This document shows, piece by piece, positions 1 to 3,964 of a stretch of DNA of 5,137 nt. Position numbers and translations under genes: made by a program. Source of the stretch: Pseudomonadota bacterium (lineage in GTDB: Bacteria > Pseudomonadota > Gammaproteobacteria > Burkholderiales > Burkholderiaceae_E); contig JAEWEW010000346.1 of NCBI GenBank assembly GCA_023389175.1, positions 1-5,137 of the forward strand, written 5' to 3'. The notes under the pieces were generated by a model, which worked only from the letters and a program-made list of their open reading frames with translations, was not told the DNA's origin and searched no databases. Every line of letters begins with the position of its first letter. The stretch's first letter is position 1.

Positions 1-541
1 GCGCGCGCCGCTCATGTTGGTGGGCGAGCAACCCGGCGATCGCGAGGACCTCGAAGGTCGGCCCTTCGTCGGGCCGGCCGGCCGGGTGCTCGACCGAGCC
101 TTCGAAGTCCTCGGCTGGTCGCGCCAGGACGTGTATGTCACCAACGCGGTCAAGCACTTCAAGTTCGAGCTGCGCGGAAAGCGCCGCATGCACAAGACGC
201 CGGCCCAACGCGAGGCGGCGGCCTGCCTGCACTGGCTCGAAGGCGAGATCCAGGCAGTGCGCCCGCAGGTCATCGTTGCCCTCGGCGCCGTGGCCGCCCG
301 CTCCCTGCTCGGCAGCGGCGTGTCGGTAATGAAGGAGCGCGGCCAATGGCGCCGGCGCGACGACGGCATCCCGGTGCTGCTGACGGTGCATCCGTCGGCC
401 CTGCTGCGGGGCGACCGGGCGCAGTTCGAGGCGGCGTTCGACGCATGGGTGTCGGACTTGCGGCTGGCCAGTCCGTCAAAGCGCCCGGGCGCGCCGGCAA
501 ACCGTCCCACTGGCCGAGCGTCGCCGGAGGGCGAGGAGTAG
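1..541 (+). CDS. udgX: UdgX-type uracil-DNA glycosylase / uracil-DNA cross-linking protein, 5' partial
   Basis: This is the 3' part of a uracil-DNA glycosylase superfamily gene, open from base 2, with the start codon outside the window. The ATG at base 14 sits in the first conserved strand and is not the real start. Numbered from that ATG, motif A is GEQPG (residues 4-8), followed by PFVGPAGR. Next comes the YVTNAVKHFKF stretch and the KRRMH loop (56-60), then Cys71 in the position of an iron-sulfur ligand, and the motif VHPSALLRG with His126. GEQPG together with a KRRxH insertion is diagnostic of UdgX. In characterised UdgX the loop histidine (here His60) attacks the sugar after uracil excision and leaves the protein covalently bound to DNA. 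The last 25 or so residues are Pro/Arg/Ala-rich and look disordered. In some bacteria UdgX is fused to, or next to, a radical-SAM/DUF4130 repair partner; whether that holds here lies upstream of the window. The gene converges on the toxin gene with a 4-base gap. Family assignment is very secure; activity is inferred. Confidence 0.93.
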   Translation, partial: RAPLMLVGEQPGDREDLEGRPFVGPAGRVLDRAFEVLGWSRQDVYVTNAVKHFKFELRGKRRMHKTPAQREAAACLHWLEGEIQAVRPQVIVALGAVAARSLLGSGVSVMKERGQWRRRDDGIPVLLTVHPSALLRGDRAQFEAAFDAWVSDLRLASPSKRPGAPANRPTGRASPEGEE

Positions 542-545
542 AGCT

Positions 546-983
546 CTACCCGCGGCGCGCGGGCCAGGCGACCAGACCCGTTCCCGTGACCGCGTCCCAG
601 AGCTGCCAGTCGTAGGTCGCCACCGTCACCGGCTCCCCCATCACGTCTTGCCAGACGTGCGCCGCAGCCAGGTGAACCGCGTCATACCCGCGCAAGCCCT
701 GCTCCCACGCGAACTCCGCGGCGCGGGCCATGAGCACCTCGGTCATCTGCAGACGAACCACCGACTCCCACTCCGACGTGAACGACTGAAGCGCTACGGC
801 GGCGTCCTTGCGCGGCACCAGTCTCATCCGGGCGGCCTCGCCCAGGGCGGCAGCCACTTCGGCACGGGTCACGATCGCCGTCCCGGCCAGCGTCGCACGC
901 TCGACCAGGTCGCTTACCTCGGCCGTGCCGGCTTCGGCGACGTAACGCTTGACGAGCGCGCTGGCGTCGAGATAAACGATCAC
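546..983 (-). CDS. vapC: PIN-domain ribonuclease toxin, VapC-like
   Basis: A 145-residue single-domain PIN protein of normal VapC length. The N-terminus IVYLDASALVKRY is the classical first PIN strand. The four acidic metal ligands are visible as Asp6, Glu42 (in TRAEVAAAL), Asp101 (in GYDAVHLAAA) and Asp125 (in VATYDWQLW). PIN toxins are Mg2+/Mn2+-dependent endoribonucleases that cut tRNA or rRNA and stop translation until neutralised by the partner antitoxin. The start is GTG at 983-981. It overlaps the antitoxin stop as GTGA (983-980), so translation is probably coupled to that of the antitoxin. The active site looks intact, so the toxin is probably functional if expressed. The stop lies 4 bases from the convergent udgX stop. 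The RNA target cannot be read from the sequence. Confidence 0.92.
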   Translation of the reverse strand: MIVYLDASALVKRYVAEAGTAEVSDLVERATLAGTAIVTRAEVAAALGEAARMRLVPRKDAAVALQSFTSEWESVVRLQMTEVLMARAAEFAWEQGLRGYDAVHLAAAHVWQDVMGEPVTVATYDWQLWDAVTGTGLVAWPARRG

Positions 984-1237
984 TCGCGATCCTCGACCAG
1001 CAGTTCGGCAACGGTCTTCTTCCCGCGCACGCGTGCGGCGGGTGCCCGCGGGGCAAGCTTGCGTTGATTCCAGGCGAGCAGCCCCGACTGGACCAGCAGT
1101 TGCACGCGATCCTCGGCCGGCAGCGAGGTCGGCACGATGCGGCCGATCGGCACGCCTCGTTCGGTGATCTCGACGGTCTCGCCCGCCTTGGCCAGGCGCA
1201 TGTAATGTAGTCTCGATGGAAAGCGAAGCGACCGCAT
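980..1237 (-). CDS. Phd/YefM-family antitoxin, N-terminus shorter than usual
   Basis: An 85-residue antitoxin partner of the PIN toxin. The core YMRLAKAGETVEITERG (from residue 12) followed by VPIGRIVP is the typical Phd/YefM strand-turn-strand. The tail GKKTVAELLVEDRE (72-85) is the usual toxin-binding end of Phd proteins paired with VapC. Such proteins bind their own promoter as dimers and cover the toxin active site. The start chosen is ATG at 1237-1235; no clear ribosome-binding site precedes it, only a G run. In typical relatives, as I recall them, the Tyr of the Y-[LM]-R motif is near residue 16; here it is residue 12. About four residues of the first strand/helix of the DNA-binding domain therefore seem to be missing, and residues 1-9 do not show the usual V-R-E-L pattern. 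The upstream frame stays open to a stop near 1284 but holds no ATG, GTG or TTG, so a longer start is unlikely. An in-frame deletion or a divergent N-terminus could weaken autoregulation. Confidence 0.85.
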   Translation of the reverse strand: MRSLRFPSRLHYMRLAKAGETVEITERGVPIGRIVPTSLPAEDRVQLLVQSGLLAWNQRKLAPRAPAARVRGKKTVAELLVEDRE

Positions 1238-1243
1238 CAGCAG

Positions 1244-1254
1244 CCCCGGAGGGG
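1244..1254. repeat. Short inverted repeat upstream of the antitoxin, possible operator
   Basis: CCCC-GGA-GGGG, a 4-bp inverted repeat with a 3-base centre, lies 7 bases upstream of the antitoxin ATG in the intergenic region shared with the divergent gene. Phd-type antitoxins commonly bind short palindromes in this place. In DNA this GC-rich such a repeat can arise by chance, so the operator role is only a suggestion. Confidence 0.2.
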
Positions 1255-1280
1255 TTTCGAGGCCGACACCGGCAACCCGC

Positions 1281-1289
1281 TGCTACCCT
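1281..1289 (+). promoter_or_regulatory. Candidate extended -10 promoter for the small helical protein gene
   Basis: TGCTACCCT fits an extended -10 element (TGnTAnnnT) and lies 29 bases upstream of the chosen ATG at 1319. No good -35 hexamer is seen at the right distance, which is tolerated by extended -10 promoters. This is the best candidate in the short divergent intergenic region (1238-1318), which otherwise shows nothing clear. Confidence 0.35.
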
Positions 1290-1306
1290 GTGGCCGTGTT
1301 CCCGTT

Positions 1307-1310
1307 GGAG
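1307..1310 (+). promoter_or_regulatory. Ribosome-binding site that favours ATG 1319 over ATG 1313
   Basis: GGAG (within TTGGAG) has an 8-base spacer to ATG 1319, close to optimal. The spacer to ATG 1313 is 2 bases, too short for normal initiation. The site therefore removes two residues from the longest reading. Confidence 0.6.
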
Positions 1311-1318
1311 TCATGCCA

Positions 1319-1654
1319 ATGTCCGTCGACCTGCCCCTCACCCCCACCCCGGACCTCCCCGAGGAGGCTAGCGACCGCGCGATCGACATCGAGGAGGCGC
1401 GTCGCCTGGTCGAGGCGCTGGAGCGCGACCTGAAGGACTTGCCCGGTGACCGGTCGAACCTCGCGGTGCTGGAGGCCGAGATCGCGGAGCTGCGCCGCGT
1501 GCTCCACGCCGACGACGCCACGCCGGAGCAACTGCACACCGGCCTGCACGGCATGCGCGAACGGCTGCACGACTTCCCCGACGAGATCAAGGGCGACGCC
1601 TTTCGCGCCGGTCGCTACCTGGCGGAGCTCGGCCGCATTTTGGGCCTGGGGTAG
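1319..1654 (+). CDS. Small acidic helical protein of unknown function
   Basis: A 111-residue protein that I do not recognise. After a Pro/Thr-rich N-terminus (about residues 1-17) it is almost wholly helical and charged. Residues 22-36 (IDIEEARRLVEALER) and 46-62 (NLAVLEAEIAELRRVLH) have heptad-like spacing of Leu, Val and Ile and may form a coiled-coil hairpin. The C-terminal segment LHGMRERLHDFPDEIK...LAELGRILGLG looks amphipathic. There are no cysteines, signal peptide or membrane segments, so it is probably cytosolic. The start chosen is the second of two in-frame ATGs: GGAG at 1307-1310 stands 8 bases before ATG 1319 but only 2 before ATG 1313. The stop codon is part of the probable promoter of the downstream riboswitch. 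It is probably a real gene because of its codon use, its ribosome-binding site and its tight fit between neighbours. A regulatory link to the manganese exporter is possible but unproven. Confidence 0.72.
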   Translation: MSVDLPLTPTPDLPEEASDRAIDIEEARRLVEALERDLKDLPGDRSNLAVLEAEIAELRRVLHADDATPEQLHTGLHGMRERLHDFPDEIKGDAFRAGRYLAELGRILGLG

Positions 1655-1657
1655 AAT
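1629..1657 (+). promoter_or_regulatory. Probable sigma-70 promoter of the riboswitch-exporter transcript
   Basis: TAGAAT (1652-1657) is a 5/6 match to the -10 consensus and overlaps the stop codon of the preceding gene. A weak -35 (TCGGCC, 1629-1634) is 17 bases upstream. A start about 7 bases after the -10 would fall near 1664, just before the first paired base of the riboswitch (1665). That agreement supports both calls. Overlap with the coding end suggests the exporter is mainly transcribed from its own promoter, with some read-through possible. Confidence 0.55.
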
Positions 1658-1664
1658 CCGGCCC

Positions 1665-1813
1665 GTCACTGGGGAGTAGTCTCCCGCCGGCGCGCCGCGC
1701 CCCGGCGGGGCTGGCGTCAACATGCTTGGCCGATCGGCCATGGCGCCAGCGGCCGCGGCCTGACCAGACCGATGACCATGCGCCCTACCGTGGCCGGCGG
1801 GGCGCCATGGTCA
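1665..1813 (+). promoter_or_regulatory. yybP-ykoY manganese riboswitch (aptamer plus expression platform)
   Basis: The leader carries the conserved yybP-ykoY blocks in the right order: GGGGAGTAG (1671-1679), GTCAACATGC (1716-1725) and CTGACCAGACC (1760-1770). The helices between them can be drawn. GTCA (1665-1668) pairs with TGAC (1773-1776) as P1. CCCGCCGG (1683-1690) pairs with CCGGCGGG (1702-1709). GCTGGCG (1710-1716) pairs with CGCCAGC (1744-1750), enclosing the palindrome at 1727-1740. This class binds Mn2+ and turns on Mn2+ exporters and related genes. It lies directly upstream of a UPF0016 exporter, a common genomic partner. A strong alternative hairpin, 1773-1785 with 1800-1813, shares the 3' strand of P1 and is a likely switching element. 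No T-run follows it, so control of translation or Rho access is more likely than intrinsic termination. Confidence 0.9.
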
Positions 1814-1830
1814 CGTTCCGTGTCCGGCCC

Positions 1831-1834
1831 GGAG
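1831..1834 (+). promoter_or_regulatory. Ribosome-binding site pointing to a CTG start of the exporter
   Basis: GGAG lies 9 bases before CTG 1844. No comparable site precedes the other in-frame candidates: ATG 1772 and ATG 1778 lie inside the riboswitch, GTG 1790 is in its loop, and GTG 1820 has no purine-rich stretch before it. A short hairpin (TCCG/CGGA around 1823-1833) could partly cover the site. Confidence 0.55.
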
Positions 1835-1843
1835 TCCACTGCC

Positions 1844-2419
1844 CTGGAACCCTTCCTCGTCTCTACCGGCATCGTCTCCCTCGCGGAGATCGGCGACAAG
1901 ACCCAGCTGTTGGCCCTCGTTCTCGCGGCGCGCTTCCGCAAGCCGCTGCCGATCATCCTCGGCATCCTGATCGCGACGCTTGCCAACCATGCGCTCGCCG
2001 GCGTGGTCGGCTCCTGGATCACCACCTGGCTCCCGCCGCATGCGCTGCGCTGGGTCCTCGGCCTGTCTTTCCTCGGCATGGCCGCGTGGACGCTGATCCC
2101 CGACAAGCTCAACGAGGAAGAGGCGCGCACGCCCCGCTTCGGCGTCTTCGGCGCCGCGCTCATCGCCTTTTTCCTCGCGGAGATGGGCGACAAGACGCAG
2201 GTGGCCACGGTCGCGCTCGCCGCGCAGTACAAGGCCGTGCTGGCCGTCGTGGCCGGCACGACCGCCGGCATGATGATCGCGAACGTGCCGGCGGTGCTGC
2301 TCGGCGATCGCATCGCCCGCCGCTTCCCGGTGCGCCTGGTGCACGGGATCGCCGCGGCGCTCTTCGCCCTGCTCGGGCTGGCCACGCTGCTCGGCGCCGG
2401 TGAGAGCTTCGGGCTGTAG
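1844..2419 (+). CDS. mneA: UPF0016 / GDT1 (TMEM165) family manganese exporter
   Basis: A 191-residue inner-membrane cation transporter, the normal bacterial length for this family. It has two inverted repeats of three membrane helices, each with the signature E-x-G-D-K-T-Q: EIGDKTQLLA at about residues 15-24 and EMGDKTQVAT at about 113-122. The acidic residues of these motifs form the ion path. The two halves are joined by a charged loop (PDKLNEEEARTPRFG). Bacterial members such as Vibrio MneA export Mn2+; eukaryotic GDT1/TMEM165 move Mn2+, Ca2+ and H+. The Mn2+ riboswitch immediately upstream supports manganese as substrate and predicts induction by excess Mn2+. The start is placed at CTG 1844 because homologues, as I recall them, begin M-E-x-F-L-V-S-T-G, which aligns exactly with (L)EPFLVSTG here, and because GGAG precedes it. 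An ATG at 1772 would put 24 extra residues inside the riboswitch. The symbol is by analogy. Confidence 0.92.
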   Translation: MEPFLVSTGIVSLAEIGDKTQLLALVLAARFRKPLPIILGILIATLANHALAGVVGSWITTWLPPHALRWVLGLSFLGMAAWTLIPDKLNEEEARTPRFGVFGAALIAFFLAEMGDKTQVATVALAAQYKAVLAVVAGTTAGMMIANVPAVLLGDRIARRFPVRLVHGIAAALFALLGLATLLGAGESFGL

Positions 2420-2441
2420 CGTCCGGCCCTTCCCCGGCTGC

Positions 2442-2858
2442 CTACTCCGGCTTGATCACCGACCGGGAGCGCCGCTGCTTGACGATGACCACCGGCGCGC
2501 GGCTCGAAGGCGCCCGGCGGGGTACCTCGGCTTCCTCCGGCAGGGCCGGCGGCCTGGCAGCGACCGGCGCGTACTGCGGCGGGCGCGCGCGACCTTGCTT
2601 GCCACGCTTCTGCGCGCGCACGACCGTGCTGATGGCGTGGTGGTAGAGGCCGATATCGCCGCTGCGGGTCTGCAGCAGCATCATGCTGGCATCGAAGGAG
2701 CGGATCTGGCCGTGCAGGCAGGTGCCGCTCACCAGGAAGACATCGACCCAGGTACGTTCGCGACGCAGGCGGTTGAGGGTCGCGAACTGCTCGTTCTTCG
2801 GCATCGGCGGGAGCGCTTCACCCGCGCCGCCAGTGTCGGTTGCCTTCGGGTCGGTCAC
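2442..2858 (-). CDS. Atypical Hfq-like Sm-fold RNA-binding protein with long basic tail
   Basis: A 138-residue protein with an Hfq/Sm domain at about residues 24-83. LNRLRRERTWVDVFLVSG (28-45) is the N-terminal helix and Sm1 start, LHGQIRSFD (48-56) is the Sm1 core, and YHHAISTVV (72-80) is Sm2. Hfq forms hexameric rings that bind small RNAs and A-rich mRNA. Compared with E. coli Hfq, Gln8, Asn13 and the rim Arg16/Arg17 are kept. The proximal-face residues Gln41, Phe42 and Lys56 become Ala57, Ser58 and His73. On the distal face Tyr25 becomes Phe, Lys31 becomes Cys47 and Gln33 becomes His49. The loop before Sm2 is one residue longer. Residues 84-138 form a Pro/Arg/Ala-rich, probably disordered tail. 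The start is GTG 2858 with GAGGG 7 bases upstream; an ATG at 2865 is in another frame. Neighbours are not the usual hfq context (miaA/der and hflX), so this is probably a second copy with altered RNA preference. Family is secure; role unknown. Confidence 0.88.
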   Translation of the reverse strand: MTDPKATDTGGAGEALPPMPKNEQFATLNRLRRERTWVDVFLVSGTCLHGQIRSFDASMMLLQTRSGDIGLYHHAISTVVRAQKRGKQGRARPPQYAPVAARPPALPEEAEVPRRAPSSRAPVVIVKQRRSRSVIKPE

Positions 2859-2901
2859 TGGTCATCCCTCTCTGTGCCTGGCGTTAACCCGTCTGATGGA
2901 G

Positions 2902-2930
2902 CTTGTCGCCGTGCAGCATGGCGCTGTCAA
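2902..2930 (-). promoter_or_regulatory. Promoter candidate of the Hfq-like gene
   Basis: On the minus strand a perfect -35 TTGACA (2930-2925) is followed after exactly 17 bases by GACAAG (2907-2902), a 3/6 match to the -10 consensus. Transcription would begin near 2895, giving a leader of about 37 bases before GTG 2858. It suggests that the Hfq-like gene is transcribed on its own rather than only by read-through from the lyase gene upstream. Confidence 0.5.
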
Positions 2931-2941
2931 CCCGATTATCG

Positions 2942-2986
2942 GCGCCCACGCCCCGGGGCGCAAACCTGCGGGGGCGGCCCGGGCCG
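2942..2986. repeat. GC-rich palindromes after the lyase gene
   Basis: Just beyond the lyase stop lie GGCCCGGGCC (2977-2986) and CGCCCCGGGGCG (2949-2960). An alternative stem pairs GCGCCC (2942-2947) with GGGCGC (2956-2961). These could slow transcription on the minus strand, but no T-run follows, so this is not a canonical intrinsic terminator. Confidence 0.3.
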
Positions 2987-2987
2987 G

Positions 2988-3935
2988 TCAGCCGACGGCG
3001 GCCGCCTGGTCGTCGAGCGCGTAGCGGCGCAGCCGCGGGCCGGACCGCATGACCTGGCCGGGTAGCTGACGGCCGAGGATCCGCTCCATCTCGCGCGCGA
3101 CCGCGCCCAGCTTGCCGAGGTCGATTCCCGTCTCGATGCCGAGCTGCTGGAGCAGGTGCACCGTGTCCTCGGTGCAGACGTTGCCGGTCGCCCCCGGGGC
3201 GAAGGGGCAGCCGCCGATGCCGGCAACCGAGGCTTCATAGGAGGTCACGCCGAGCGCGAGCCCTTCCATGACGTTGACCAGCCCGAGACCGCGGGTGTTG
3301 TGGAAGTGCAGGTTGATCCTGAGCGCAGGCAGGCGCGACCGGAGCCGCTCCACGGTCGCGCGGACCAGCGGCGGCGTCGCCATGCCGGTGGTGTCCCCCA
3401 GGGTCACCGAATCGAAGCCGTTCTCGGCGAAGTGCGCCGCGATCCGTTCCACCGCGTCAAGCGAGACGTCGCCCTCGAACGGGCAGCCGAACGCGGTCGC
3501 GATCGCGCCCTTCAAGCGCACGCCGCAGCCCCGGACCATGTCCGCAGCCTCGCGAGCGTCCTCGAGCGAACGGGCCACGCTGCGGTTGAGGTTCTTCTGG
3601 TTGTGGCTCTCGGACACCGAGAGGAACACGCAGATCTCGTCCGCCTGCGCCGCGAGGGCGCGCTCGATGCCCTTGCGGTTGGGCGCGAGCACGCCCAGCA
3701 CCACCCCGGGCCGGCGCCGGACGCCGGCCAGCACCTCGGCGGCATCCTTGAGCTGCGGCACGGCACGCGGCGAGACGAAGGAGGTGGCTTCGAAGCGGCG
3801 CACGCCTGCATCGATCAGGCGCTCCAGGAGGCTCACCTTGGTTTCGGTCGGGATGAAGACGGCCTCGGTCTGGATGCCGTCGCGAAGCCCCACCTCCGTG
3901 ATCTCGGCGCGGGCGGGGAACTGGGGCTTGCTCAT
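2988..3935 (-). CDS. DRE-TIM metallolyase, hydroxymethylglutaryl-CoA lyase family
   Basis: A 315-residue cytosolic TIM-barrel lyase, about the family's usual length. HMG-CoA lyase splits 3-hydroxy-3-methylglutaryl-CoA into acetyl-CoA and acetoacetate with a divalent metal. Visible active-site parts: VGLRDGIQTE (15-24) with Arg18 and metal ligand Asp19; FEATSFVSPRAVPQ with Glu49; GDTTGMATP (180-188); HFHNTRG with metal ligands His210 and His212; and the signature SVAGIGGCPFAPGATGN (236-252) with the catalytic Cys243 and Asn252. All key residues are present, so it should be active. Typical enzymes have HCHDTYG where this has HFHNTRG, so the acyl group may differ from HMG. The start is ATG 3935, with a weak GGA site 7 bases upstream. 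The frame stays open to an ATG at 4031, but that would overlap the receptor gene by 67 bases and add 32 residues unlike the family. It follows the receptor gene by 29 bases, so co-transcription is likely. A related 3-hydroxyacyl-CoA or citramalyl-type substrate is possible. Confidence 0.9.
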   Translation of the reverse strand: MSKPQFPARAEITEVGLRDGIQTEAVFIPTETKVSLLERLIDAGVRRFEATSFVSPRAVPQLKDAAEVLAGVRRRPGVVLGVLAPNRKGIERALAAQADEICVFLSVSESHNQKNLNRSVARSLEDAREAADMVRGCGVRLKGAIATAFGCPFEGDVSLDAVERIAAHFAENGFDSVTLGDTTGMATPPLVRATVERLRSRLPALRINLHFHNTRGLGLVNVMEGLALGVTSYEASVAGIGGCPFAPGATGNVCTEDTVHLLQQLGIETGIDLGKLGAVAREMERILGRQLPGQVMRSGPRLRRYALDDQAAAVG

Positions 3936-3964
3936 CGCGATGTCCGTCGGTGGCTCGCAGCCGG

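Noticed and set aside
1200..1290. Frameshift that would restore a normal antitoxin N-terminus
   Set aside because: The other two minus-strand frames upstream of YMR do not show the Phd first strand and helix, so a simple one- or two-base shift does not explain the short N-terminus.
1772..1843. ATG 1772 as the start of the manganese exporter
   Set aside because: It lies in the P1 strand of the riboswitch, lacks a ribosome-binding site, and would add 24 residues not found in the family.
1717..2385. Open frames opposite and in register with the manganese exporter (222 codons minus, 225 codons plus)
   Set aside because: Both are shadows. The plus-strand frame starting at 1772 contains the two E-x-G-D-K-T motifs and explains the region.
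2942..2961. Intrinsic terminator after the lyase gene
   Set aside because: The GC-rich stem is present, but no T-run follows on the minus strand, so it is listed only as a repeat.
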